This document shows, in pieces, positions 14,401 through 25,125 of a stretch of DNA of 64,000 bases; the stretch's first letter is position 1; every line of letters begins with the position of its first letter. The notes under the pieces are model-generated. The model saw nothing but the letters and a program-made list of their open reading frames with translations. It made no database searches and was not told the origin of the DNA. Origin of the DNA: Morella rubra. Its lineage: Eukaryota > Streptophyta > Magnoliopsida > Fagales > Myricaceae. The stretch is taken from positions 5,005,931 through 5,069,930 of the forward strand of contig CM025854.1 of assembly GCA_003952965.2 (NCBI GenBank). Reading direction: 5' to 3'. The position numbers were made by a program, and so were the translations under genes.

Positions 14401-17166
14401 TTAACCTTCATGAGCAAAAGTATGCTGAACATTGTTTCTTATCTTTTACCAATGTGTTTGATAAAGTCATCATGCTAGAAACAGAAGTTCTAAAATAAGT
14501 TGTTTCAATTATTGGTACTGGGGCATGCCACTGTCATTCCCAAATCCAGTGTCTCTGTGAAGTATGCCACTGTCTGTTTACAATCAGGCTCTAGCTAATA
14601 TAGCATTTTCGTCCTTACCACTCTCTCTCTCTCTCTTACATTTTCTCTTTAAAGACATTGGGTTGATACATTCAGCTGGATCACTTGGATCAATGCTTGT
14701 TAACAAAACAACTGACTGGTATCAATACATTCAGTAAGATCTGGACAGATTTGTCAATGAAGTGAGGTGTCGGAAAAAGGGCAGTGGTTGGGTCTAGGAT
14801 AAAATGGATCCATCTAGTTTACTCATTTATTATTATTATTATTTTTACGAGAGGTATGAGGTTGTCTTTTGACAGATTAAAGGTATATTGGTTGTTACCA
14901 GCTAAGTGATACCACTTAGTATAGATATAGCTATGGTTCAGTCTCATGGCCAGTGGTGGGGAATGAATACAACAAAGCACAAAGACATGAGATTCAGGGG
15001 AAGCAAAAACTTGTCACTATGCTCAGCCTTAGAAATCATTAGAAGAAGTGAACTTACGTTGTCATGAGAACAGAAAGTGCTACATTTCCCTTGGATATGT
15101 AAGTCGCAACATTTGATGCCTGCCCTCCAGGGCAGCATGAGACCAAAATAAGACCAGTTGCTAGAGGTGCAGATAGTTTTAGAGTCTGAGAATCATAGAG
15201 ATAAATGTTCACAGCAATAACTTATCCAAGGTTATTTCAAGGTGTGATGCAGTAGACAGTTTCCAGAATACACAATCTGAAATATGTTACAGTACCCTTC
15301 TTAAAGATAAATCAGCCGGTCCAAAATCTTTTGAGTCTTCTATGATCCATCAAAATCTTTTGAGATACATTTTTTGAGAGTCTGTGGAAGTGGTAGGGCC
15401 GATTAAACATACATTTAAAAAAGATTTAAAATTTTTAGATACACTTTTTTGGGCTTGTGAAAGTGGGGATCTGCAAAAATATATCTGGAAATAAAGTTTG
15501 TGAAAGAGGAAATTTTTTGGCAGAAACCGAGGTCAATGGTGAGACGAAAAGTTTTTTTGGGAAATTAAAAATTGCTTTAATTTTTAAAACACATTTGGAT
15601 AGAAGAACTGAATTGAGACTGCAAAAAGTTTTTGAAATATGTATCCATACACAGCATCAACCCCACCCCCATAAAGAAAAGAACAGTTTCTAGGAGATGG
15701 TTCTTACTTTTAGGAGAAAAGAGTTGACAACATAATATATCAGTTCTTTAGTTATCAGAATTCAACAAGCAGCTAGATATCATGTCAAATGCTAACAGTT
15801 TTGAAGAAGTACCAGTGCAATGACAAAGCCCAATAGGGGTTTGATCAAGTACTGAGCAAGGAAACCTACACCCACCTGCAATGATAAATCTTAATTGAAT
15901 GAAACAGGCAAAAGGAAAAGAAGAGAAACTGAAAAAAGAGAACAATTAATTATTACGGTCCATGGGTTGCGCAAACAGCGCCTGAAATCATCAAACGTTA
16001 ATGTCAATCCCATAGATAGCATGAGGAAACCCAGGCCAAGTGTGAAAAGGTCTGTCTGCAACCAAGTTACCTGCAGGAATAACCCAAAATTCAACTGGTT
16101 AACCAACAGTGGATTTGTAATCCAGCAGAGCAGCAGAGAACAGGGTAAGATATTACAGCAGCAGGCTTCAAGATGCCGACAACAGTGCCCAATATGACCT
16201 GTTCATGTAAACTAGATTTAGATTTGGAAAGTAGTCCAAACATACAACTTTAAAATAAGTATGACATTTAAAAGAACATCGAAAACAAAAATTGGCCAAA
16301 ATTACATAAAGTTGTGCTTATAAAGTACAACACATACCCACAAGGGAAACAGAGTCGTTAAAGTTTCGATTACTCTCTCGTACTGACTCATTCCACTAGC
16401 TGTGCTACTGGGAACGTCTCCAGGTACATTTGTTGTAGCTTTGCACAAAACTTGGCAGTTCCTAAATGTAGGAGTCAACATGTTATTATCTTACTAAAAA
16501 TTAAGAATGTAGAGACAGCTGACATCGGGTAACTCCCATGATTAGATTCGCTACGAAGACAAACACTAGACTTATGCCTTTGTTTCTGATGAAGTACGAT
16601 GATAAGATTCTGATTCCCGATCAATTAACTTTGGCGTGTTAATATTGGTCATACATGTGGAAGTATTGCATGTCTGCCTACTTTCTTTAAGCAAACATCA
16701 TTGAAGCAAAAATCATACAGTCACACACACTTGGTCTGAATAGATACCTTGAAGCCTGAATGATTAAAGAAGGGGTTGTAAGAGCAACTATCGGACTCCA
16801 TGGCTTGTGTCGGATTGCCAAACATCCTCCAGTCTTAGCTTCCGGAAACCCACCTCTTACATCTAAAATCGAAAACCATTAGCGACTAAATGCCGCATCA
16901 AACAATAACGGACATCTTCAAGATAAGGAATTTGCAAACTCCCCAAAAGCCCAAGTTCCCCGAACAAGAAGCCAACAGAATAGAAACTCATGCCAAACAA
17001 GAAAACAAGAAGTAATCCAGAAGCAAATATTTCAATCAAACAAAAACTCAAACATACCCGGACAGGCTTGAAGATTCCTAGCAGGAAAAGAAGAGCTTGG
17101 TCTGTACATGGCGTCATATGTCCCTAACTTACACTCCTTGAGAACAATTCTAGAAACGGACGCCAT
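11456..17166 (-). CDS. BASS2: Plastid sodium/pyruvate cotransporter, BASS2 type
   Basis: Chloroplast inner-envelope carrier of the bile acid:sodium symporter family. Arabidopsis BASS2 imports pyruvate with sodium for plastid isoprenoid synthesis. Exons: 17058-17166, 16748-16862, 16338-16461, 16157-16198, 15957-16070, 15813-15875, 15058-15185, 14066-14147, 13264-13315, 13014-13111, 12728-12886, 11653-11742 and 11456-11533. They total 1254 nt and give 417 residues, close to the Arabidopsis length (409 from memory). The start ATG at 17166 opens a Ser/Arg/Lys-containing, acid-poor N-terminus of about 80 residues that fits a transit peptide. The hydrophobic core carries [15 protein letters not shown], the conserved [30 protein letters not shown] and [18 protein letters not shown]. 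The acidic tail ends DDKDDFKE before TGA, matching BASS2 rather than BASS1. All introns have GT..AG borders. Nothing looks broken. Confidence 0.95.
13219..13242. repeat. (TA)n microsatellite in BASS2 intron 9
   Basis: A TA dinucleotide run of about 11 units in the intron between exons 9 and 10. No function is implied. Confidence 0.8.
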
Positions 17167-17289
17167 TGGGGCAAGCAAGCAAGTACCAGGCTCCAGTCAA
17201 AAGTCAGTGATCAAATACGCCAGGGGTTTTGCCGTTCTGGGGTGGAAACTGATTAGTGAAGGTTTTCGCTATCGAAGAACGGCCAAGAG

Positions 17290-17298
17290 GATATATAC
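17290..17298 (-). promoter_or_regulatory. Candidate TATA box of BASS2
   Basis: On the minus strand the sequence reads TATATATCC about 125-130 nt upstream of the BASS2 ATG at 17166. That would imply a 5' UTR of roughly 90-100 nt. It is a position-based inference; short AT motifs are common here. Confidence 0.4.
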
Positions 17299-17766
17299 GA
17301 TATCATTCGTGGAGACCGATGCACCACACGCATACCAACGGGCGGGGTCATCCAAATGGTTTGTTGCAAATGAAACCAATTGTTTTTAGCTGAATGCTTG
17401 TCGTTTGGGCTGACTTCGACACAACTTGTGGTTATACTACACAAATGGAGCTTACACATCTCAGGAGACGTAGCTTTCGACCAGAAAATGATAGCTAGGT
17501 AACTAGCAAGTTTCTCGTGGTAAAAGACATCACTGTTGTGACTCAAAGTCAAATAATTTGAAATTTGACTTGTGGACTGGTAAATGTTAATCAAGAATAT
17601 CTAATGCCAATTTTTATAGAAGGTAATTATAGGGCTATGAAGAAAAAATGCATGCTAATTCTGCGGCAAATTTGCAGTTTAGGATTTAGTTCTTTAGATC
17701 CTAATGTGACAAAATCCGAAAATATCACTTGAAGTAATATTTAGGTTTTCTACCACCAAATTATTT

Positions 17767-18435
17767 TACACTGGTTGGATTACTATGCAAAGCATTCTAG
17801 TCTGAAGCAAATTGAAGTGACGGCCGAGATTCGTAGACAATAATCTGACGGTCGAGATTAGCACACATCATTTAACGGGGAAACTCACCCGACCAAATTT
17901 GCCCACCCGCCTGAGAAACCAAAAAAGCCGAGTTCACCCACACCCTGATGCCAACTTCACCTTGTATGGTTTCCACAAACATGGCAGCAATGTTTCTACG
18001 CTGAATAAGTTGTGTTGCAGCTTCTATATTGCCATGCTCCAAGAAAGTAACTCCAGGCATTACAGGCTCAAATGGTGATCAATAATGCTCTTTGCTTGTC
18101 AATGCAAGGGCTTCCATAGTTCTGCCATGGAAGTTGTTGCTGAAAGGAAATGAATTCCGCCGTTGATTGTTTCTCATCAGGGTGTGTAAATCTTTAAAAC
18201 TTCCTCGTGAATTTGATGGCAGCTTCATTAGCTTTGGTTCCAAAGTTCAAGTAAAACACATGATCGACAAATGAACAAGCCACAAGTCGGCTGGGTGAGC
18301 GAACTCGGGTTGGGTGGATTTCCTCATTAAATGACATGTGGTAATCTCGATCGTTGGATTGTCATCTGTGAATCTCGATCATCGCTTCACTTTGTTAATA
18401 CCATAATGCTTTGCATAATAATAGAACCCAGTGTA
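17767..18435. mobile_element. TIR element carrying a captured host gene fragment (Pack-type)
   Basis: About 145 bp at the left end (17767-17912) is repeated in inverted form at the right end (about 18290-18435) with roughly three quarters identity. Shared landmarks read inward from both ends: TACACTGG, TATGCAAAGCATT, GTGAAG or GAAGTGA, CGAGATT occurring twice, TCATTTAA and CACCC. Between the arms is a non-transposon fragment of an aminotransferase gene. Long TIRs plus a captured exon resemble Pack-MULEs. The outermost bases (CACTG) also recall CACTA elements, but I found no matching 3-bp or 9-bp target duplication, so the superfamily is undecided. Confidence 0.7.
17955..18285 (-). pseudogene. 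Acetylornithine aminotransferase fragment (broken)
   Basis: Read on the minus strand the fragment gives [26 protein letters not shown], an HGRT motif, [19 protein letters not shown] and [11 protein letters not shown]. These match the middle of plant N-acetylornithine aminotransferase, a plastid arginine-synthesis enzyme dependent on pyridoxal phosphate. It is disabled by a stop where Gln (CAA to TAA) is expected after TRKF, a one-base frameshift near HGRT, and a second stop where Arg (CGA to TGA) is expected after KEHY. About 110 codons are present without an intron; the catalytic lysine region is absent. It sits between the inverted repeats of the element, so capture is the simplest explanation. 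Confidence 0.8.
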
Positions 18436-18688
18436 CTAGCTCTCACTCAATAAGGTTTCAATAATCTACAACAGGGACCAACCATAAAATTCATTGTGTT
18501 TTGTTAATATATAATGGGATGAAAGTTTTTTTTTATTTAATATTTTTTCCTGATTATGAATTTTAAATTTTTTATTTGAATTAAATATTTGTAAATTAAT
18601 CTAATATCTATGACTTATAATAACTTATGATTGGACTCATCTTAAGCAATTGCTTGCCGACTCTTGTATCTATTTTGGTCCTTCTTAA

Positions 18689-19196
18689 TAGGACTGTACA
18701 ACTAGAAATCCAATCCGATTTTTGGACTGGAATCCGGTCGGATCGGATTTTCGGTTGTACCTAAAATGAAGGATCGGACCGGACCGGACCACTTAAGTGG
18801 TTCAGATCGGTTTAGTTTTTTTTCCTAAAACTTTTATTTTTTTTTTGCCTAAGTTTATTATTTATTATTATTATTTTTGTAAATCAGAGGAAAGGGAGGA
18901 CTTAATTTCCAAGGGAGAAGGTCGGAAGGAACTCAAGGGACTACGGAGGGCGTCAAAATGCATAATTTTGACTTAGGGTTTTTATTTTTTAAGTTTAAAG
19001 TTTGTATTAAAAAAAATTATTATTTAAATTAATAAATCCGGTCCGATCCGATCCGGTCTGGACCGGATCTCAAAAGGCTTGGATCGGACCGGACCGGACC
19101 GGATATAACCGATTTTTCAAATCCGGTCCAGACCGGATTTGGATCACTAAGACCACAAATATGGTCCGGTCTGCGGTCCAGTTCTATGCAGCCCTA
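18689..19196. mobile_element. Non-autonomous hAT element (508 bp) with 8-bp target duplication
   Basis: The ends TAGGACTGTACA and (reverse complement) TAGGGCTGCATA are hAT-like terminal repeats. They are flanked by CTTCTTAA (18681-18688) and CTTCCTAA (19197-19204), a target duplication matching at 7 of 8 bases. The interior has no ORF but many subterminal copies of GGACCGGA or GGTCCGGT in both orientations. Such clusters in hAT elements are typical transposase-binding arrays. Its transposase would have to come from elsewhere. Confidence 0.85.
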
Positions 19197-19794
19197 CTTC
19201 CTAACTAGAACTTTGGAAAATAAATTGGTCATGCTCAAGTAAAGAGTCAAAACTTTTGATTTCCTCTGTATCTTTTAATATAGAGAAAAAAAAATAAAAT
19301 TATGTTCTGTTTTCTATGAAACTGTTTTGTTTTTTTTTTTTTTTTTAAAAAAAAAACCTGGTTTCTTTGTACCAATTAAAGAAAACAACAAAGAAGGCAA
19401 AAGATCACTCTTTGGCCCAATGGGCCTCTCGGGAACATGGATTCACTAAAAGGAGGAGTCGAGTGCCACCGTAATGGTCAGCATGTCCACTGTGCACAAT
19501 TTATTGATTTTGCGGTCCGATACTATCTGGGCTTTTACTACTCGGCTTCGCATCAAATTTGCCAAGCCCGGAAACTGACCTCTCCATCTTTTCCTTTTTT
19601 GTGTCGATGAGGCGTCTTGTCGCAAAGTACGTTGTCAACCGTTGGATGCCTATAAAGAGAAAAAATAAAAAGAAAAAACCAAGGAAAACTTTGTAACCTA
19701 ATTACCTAATACTTGGGCGTGGGCAAGTTCGCCAGGGGGCAAGGCTAGCAAATGGTAGACCCTAGTTCAAATCTCAATAGTAAAATTATTCCTG

Positions 19795-20330
19795 CGACTT
19801 ACCTGACACGTGTAGTGAGTGGTCGCTATATGTGTTTGAGTTTTTTTGAGGTGTTCATCTCCAGTGCATTAAATTGGCCCAGATTTGTCTAAGTCCATGT
19901 GGCCCAAGAATCATCATCATCATCAAGAAAGAAAAAAATAGTGTTTGCTATATTTGCTTGAGTTTTTTCGAGGTGTTTATCTCCAGTGTATTAAACTGGC
20001 CCAGATCCGTCTGAGTCCACTGCAGCCCAAGATTCATCATCATCATCAAATAAAAAAAAATAGTGTTTTTTTTCAGAAGGTTATGGTGTATCGCGTCATA
20101 TTCTAACTCCTTTTTTCTCTTACCTGACACGTGCAGTGAGGGGTCGCTATATGTGTTTGAGTTTTTTCAAGGTGCTATATCTCCAATGCATTAAATTGGC
20201 CCAAATTAGTTTGAGTCCACTGCAGTCCAAGACTCATCCTCATCATAAAAAAAAAAAAAAAAAACAGTGTTTTTCATAAGGTTGGGTGTATCCCGTTATA
20301 TTCAACCCTTTTTTTTTTTTTTTCTTTTTC
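19795..20330. repeat. Three degenerate tandem copies of a ~160-bp unit
   Basis: Each copy contains a GCTATATGTGTTTGAGTTTTTT-like segment, AGGTGTTCATCTCCAGTGCA, TTAAATTGGCCCA, GTCCA(CTG)CAGCCCAAGA and a short ATCATCATC run followed by poly-A. Copies begin near 19795, 19941 and 20117. Copies 1 and 3 also share TTACCTGACACGTG at their heads. The trimer run plus A-tail in every copy suggests nested or tandemly duplicated retro-derived sequence. No ORF is present. Confidence 0.75.
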
Positions 20331-21535
20331 TTTAAGCATCAAATTACTTGATCCTTTTAAATAATCAAGAACAAAATGAAAATGAAGGTAAAGTCATACA
20401 TCACGGAAACTATAATTACATTCTCTTGGTTTGGTGTTTCTTTTCCTAAATCTCCCCTTGCAGGACCCCATTAAAAATGCCAAAAGTCTATAGCACTTGT
20501 CAGCCTTTAATTTGTTTGTGGGATACAGATTGAGATGGGTCGCTTAGCAGTTGACAATTATGATAGAGGATATATAGGGGCGTCATAGCTACGGCATATA
20601 ATATATATTATGTCTATGCCAAGATTCAAAGCTCATAGTTTCGGCTTGAACCTTTCAAGTGATCTTATGTCTGGCAGCAAGTCATGGTACATCATGAGAT
20701 TTACCGTTCTCTTTATAGAATATTGAAGGTGCCCGCATTTCTAATTGCACTAGACAAGCGTGTTCAATTTTTCAGAATGCCATTGCTAAAAAGCTGAGTC
20801 CCAACTCTTTGACGAGTAAGGCAATGATGCATGGCCTACCGAAACTTAAACAGTTTCTATTGCAGACCCATGGGAAACAGTACTTACTTTCTTCTTTTTG
20901 GTTGCAGGCTGCTATTGGCGCGGTACCAAAAGAAGGCTTCTGAGTTGCAATCCCCGCCATGCAACCTCTACAGGCATGCTCATTCGTGCGTACAAAACTT
21001 GTCTGTACCAATATGAGTAGGCATTCGTATTTGTGGCAATAACAGATATTTCGCTGGGTCAGCTGATCAACGTTGTGTGGGCTTTATGGGGACATGCACA
21101 TGAAGAGAACGAAGACGTGGGAATTGTGATCATTGGTGGTGGACCTCACGGCTGGAGTCCAAGCTGACGAGTAATGGACTCATTCTTAGAACTGAATCTT
21201 TCTCCTCATTGGGGACGGTAGCTTCCTTTGCAATAATGTGGCCTTTGGACGTCCACTACTGATAAAGCATAAAGCCGGAGCGTCTGTTGGAGGCAGTCTA
21301 GCAGAGGTCAGTCACTGTGGTCCGCGGAGGGCCATTTCTGGTTGTTTTATAGCTGAGTGATATCAGAGGTGACAAAATTCTAATTTGGATGTTTACGTAG
21401 AACTGTAGAAGCAAGCCCCGAAGAATTTGTTCATGCGCCCCGAAAATACCAGCAGACAATTTTGAAGAATATACTTGACTTTTCTGCGTTTTCTTTCTTG
21501 CAAAATGCGTGAGAACCTAGTGGGTTCATGATATG
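20331..21535. other. Gene-free spacer with one exon-like patch
   Basis: No gene is supported. The patch at 20890-21010 is richer in GC, preceded by a good acceptor-like TTTTTGGTTGCAG at about 20908, and could be an exon relic. Translations in all frames match nothing I recognise. Confidence 0.4.
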
Positions 21536-21699
21536 CCCCTCAGCAGTGGCGGAACCAGGATTCCAAACAAAGGGGGTCGAACTCTTAAAGAAAAATAATA
21601 AAAAAAAAATTTTACTAAGTAATGCAAAAAATTATTTTTGAGTTAAAATATAAAAAATTAAAAAAAAAAAAAAAAAAATACACGTACATACTATTTGCT

Positions 21700-21960
21700 A
21701 ATATTGAGAGGTGACAATTGGATCCTACAAGACTGCATATTCTGAAAACGATGTAAAATAGCTTCTTTCTCAATAGTTTTAAAAATTTCTCTCTCGATAT
21801 ATACTACCAAACTATCATTCATCTTCTATCTTATTGCGCAACTCAGTTTTGATAACTTCATTGCAGAGAACACTCTCTCAACAGTTGCAGTCGCAACTGG
21901 TAAGACCAATGCCAACTCAATTAGCTGATAAACCAGTATAACACTCCAAAATTTCTTTTA
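21700..21960 (-). pseudogene. hAT transposase C-terminal dimerisation domain, decayed
   Basis: Minus-strand translation across frames gives LIELALVLPVATATVERVFSAMK, then MNDSLVVYIEREIF and RFQNMQS. This is the hallmark of the hAT C-terminal dimerisation region in plant TTF/zinc-finger-type transposases. Stops and frameshifts break it (for example after the CAIR segment). It confirms the superfamily deduced from the target duplication and termini. Confidence 0.8.
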
Positions 21961-22520
21961 CCCCTTTATAGCACAGATATTGTTGATGCTTGTCTATCTC
22001 CAAGCTTACAAGTCTTTTAACGTTATATTGTCTATTGTAGCAAAACTTTTAGGGGAAACATGATACTGTGTTATGTGCGATTTCTAAATTATACATTATT
22101 ATGTTTCGAAGGGGTAACACTAATTTGCAGCATTAGGAAGACGGTGGAAAGATCTTTTAGCAACAATAGCATAGGAACATGGTGGAGACATTTGTGCCCT
22201 TGCGTCAGTTTTAAGAATAGGATGTTTAAATGGACTTTGCTCTGAGATGGAAAAGCTACTAACAGACAATCTAGATGAGAACTTGTTTTTGGGCTCAAAC
22301 AACCCTTAGAATTTTATGCTTAGATTTGCTATATTTTTCTCTTTGTTTTTGATATTTAAATTCAAGTGTGACCCACACGAGTATGCAATTCAAGCATTAA
22401 CAAGAAGACAAAGATGTTTTATTTTTGGATATTTCCTTCAGCCTTCCCTCTCGTATAAAATCTCTGGGCATATTAGGCCTGTTTTAGTTTTACGTGATAC
22501 ATCTTATCTGATTCTTGTCC

Positions 22521-22725
22521 AGGCTGGTGCACTGACATTTGTTGCATTGATGAATTTGACAAGATGAACGTCAAAGATCAGATACTTCACATTTTGGTTT
22601 GTTTAAATTCACATATGATATTATGCAAAGAGCAATATCGGCATATCTTATTTTTTAATGGATTGGAAAGTTGCAATTCATGAGGCCATGGAACAACAGA
22701 CAATAAGTATTACAAAAGCTAGGCT
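22521..22725 (+). pseudogene. MCM6-like replicative helicase fragment captured by the hAT element
   Basis: An acceptor-like TTGTCCAG precedes codons for AGAL. After a small deletion and frameshift come CCIDEFDKMNVKDQ (Walker B region, about 22540-22583). After about 90 bp resembling an intron comes VAIHEAMEQQTISITKA (about 22670-22719). This wording fits MCM6 best among MCM2-7. The presumed intron starts AT instead of GT, so it would no longer splice. MCM6 is part of the nuclear replicative helicase; this scrap cannot function. Retention of an intron-like spacer argues for DNA-level capture rather than retroposition. Confidence 0.75.
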
Positions 22726-22855
22726 GGTGTGGATCGTTGGGGGGCGCTGGGCTTAGCAGACCTTAAAAAAAAAAAAAAAAAAAAATTGAGAGATTTTTCA
22801 GGCAATGGGGGCAGCCGCCCCATTGTCCCTGTGTGGTTCCGCCCCTGCCCCTCAG

Positions 22856-24962
22856 TCTTAGAAGAAAAAAGGTTAGAGTGGAGGGGGGAGAGAAAAAATA
22901 ACAAGATATAAAAGATTTTAAGTGGTTCGGTCTAAAACATTTATATTTATTATGAAACTTTTTTATGATTGTATTTTATATTATAAGTCCATACATACTA
23001 TAATTGAAGATTCTATTTATAAAGATAATACATAATATAATAAAAAAAATTTATATTTAAATTTACATCTTTGTATTTGAAATTTAAATCTATGTAAGAA
23101 TATCAAATTTTTAATATCATAATAATTATAATATCATACGGAATCTTTAAAATTTGATTAGATATTATCTCTGACAGTCTTAATGTCAGTATACTAAGTA
23201 ACTGAGCCTGGATATCTTTTCCACTGAAGATTTCATTTACAACAGTAGCGCCTCTTTGTTCCTTTGCTAAATTGTGCAACTAGTAACTGGACTTGATTGC
23301 TGCTGATTTGATGGGTAATTGCTCCAGCCTCCAAGCTTTTCAGCATCACCAATCAAAACGGAGTTGGGTGGACTACTTACAAAGAAAGTAGTCTTTCTTC
23401 CTTGTCCCCGTACTTGAGTAGGATCCAGAAGACCCGAACCTTTCCTTATATAAACAGAGACAGGTAGGTACTGCTAGAGTACAGGGCTCATAACTCCTAG
23501 CTCACTTATAGGACAATACACTAGCCTCGTCACACATTACAATATTGGCAGTACTGCAGCCTTAAACCTTAGAGCCGGAGCTCAATCCAGTGTTATGCAT
23601 ATATGTATGAAACTCAGCTCTTTCCCACTGGTCCCTATGCATGATCCATGCCATGTTACATTTCTTTCAACTCAGAAACTCCCACTTCCAATGTTTGGTG
23701 GGAATTGTAGGAGTTTCCAATAGTGACAGTAGCCTGACGTTATGGGGCTAGTCCCTGTGGTAAACGGGTGGGATCATGTGGTTGTGGGGGCTTGATAAAA
23801 GACCATACATCGGGTCAATATATATTCTGCCTCTACAAGTCTTCACCATATGAACGCTGTGTTGTCTGGACCACCTTAACGTTTAGTGCCTGGCTTTACT
23901 ATGTCTCCCGTTAATATTGCTGCTGGGAAAAAGGAAAAAGGAAAAAAGGAAAAAACCAGAGTAAGAGATTGTGGTGATGAGCCCATTCTTATAAGCCCTT
24001 TTTCTTTTGTAAGAGTAGATGGATCATTTGTCTCGTCTGATCAGGACCTTTTTTTTTTCACAGCCCCCCCCCCCCCCCCCCCCCCCCCAAAAAAATCCCT
24101 AAAACCAATCAATTTTAATCACCCAGTATTAGACAAAAATTTGATCAAGGTGCTTCTGACAAATATTAATTGGGTACTTGACCTTCATATAGAAGCAGGA
24201 AAGAAGGGCAGCTTCCGGCCTTCAGTGGCTTCTCATAAACCCATGGATCTACCCCAAATGATCGAGTGACTAATTATACAGCATCTATGGCAATTAATAG
24301 AAGAACAGAAATGCAAAAGGGTTGTTATATTGAAAATATCAAGAGAAAAAAAAAAAAAAATAGAGAATACTATACTGTAAAGCAAGCTTCCTTTTACAAC
24401 TCATTGCACACTCTGTTCTCATTCTTTTCTTCACTTGAAAGTCACAACTCCAGGCCCTTGTCCCCTTATAAAAGCCAAACCTTATCATTTGGCCCATATA
24501 ATAACCTGTAAAGTTTTTGTTTCCGTCCCACCACATTCTCCACTTGAAGTAGGCAGTCGGCAGAGTTTGCGATCAGACTGAATGACTCACAACTAGACAA
24601 GCTCAAGTTTACTGGATGTTAAAGAGGGCTACAAACTTTGAATAACATAATGTGTGTACATCTAATAAACCCAGAACAGGGCCTAACCCAACACAACTCG
24701 ATAGTGCCCAATAACTTCAAGCTGTGTGACACATGGGGTCACATTCTGGGGGCACCGGAGTGGTTGAGCGACATTAGTAATCAACATTGTCCATTGAAAT
24801 TAAGCCATTAATATTTTTCTTTTTTCTGGCCTGTTTCTGTAGGGTATGAATAATTGGTGTAGGGGACCGTCTCCATGTCAATGTTCTCTATCAAAGCTTG
24901 TCTCAAGGTTTGTAATTAAAGGTATCGTTGGGATATTTTTCTTTTATTCAAATTAGTATGGC
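22856..24962. other. Gene-free stretch with homopolymers
   Basis: No gene is supported. It includes a strong TATA-like TTATATAAACAG at about 23450 without a recognisable coding region downstream, a run of about 25 C at 24065-24088, and A-runs near 24343. ORFs at 23886-24269 and 24266-24511 are low-complexity and unconvincing. Confidence 0.5.
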
Positions 24963-25125
24963 GAATTCTAAGAGATTGACTCAGTGATTAAGGTTTGAGA
25001 CTTGAGGGTTTATTCCTTCTAAGATTTTAAATTTTAAATTTCTTAGACGATGCGCAGGTCCCAAAATTAATAAAAATACGTATAAATTGGTCTAGATACT
25101 TGATTATAAATAAATAAATAAAAGA
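24963..25125 (+). repeat. Possible tRNA-derived SINE
   Basis: GATTGACTCAGTGATTAAGG resembles a pol III A box context, and GAGGGTTTATTCC about 25 nt later resembles a weak B box. The segment ends in an AAAT/AAATA repeat run. Such organisation fits a plant SINE, but I see no target duplication. A similar header with GTTTGAATTTGAG occurs at about 28415-28470. Confidence 0.3.

Larger units (their letters stand above)
21536..22855. mobile_element. hAT transposon remnant with perfect 8-bp target duplication
   Basis: The element spans 21544-22847 and is flanked on both sides by CCCCTCAG (21536-21543 and 22848-22855). Its ends are CAGTGGCGGAACCA and, reverse-complemented, CAGGGGCGGAACCA, the usual termini of a widespread plant hAT group. 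It contains a decayed transposase C-terminus on the minus strand near the left end and an MCM6-like gene fragment on the plus strand near the right end. At 1304 bp it is far too short to be autonomous. The intact target duplication suggests a moderately recent insertion. Confidence 0.9.

Noticed and set aside
22060..22567. Several 60-83-codon ORFs inside the hAT element
   Set aside because: They mix intron-like and transposon DNA; only the MCM6-like and transposase-like segments have family support.
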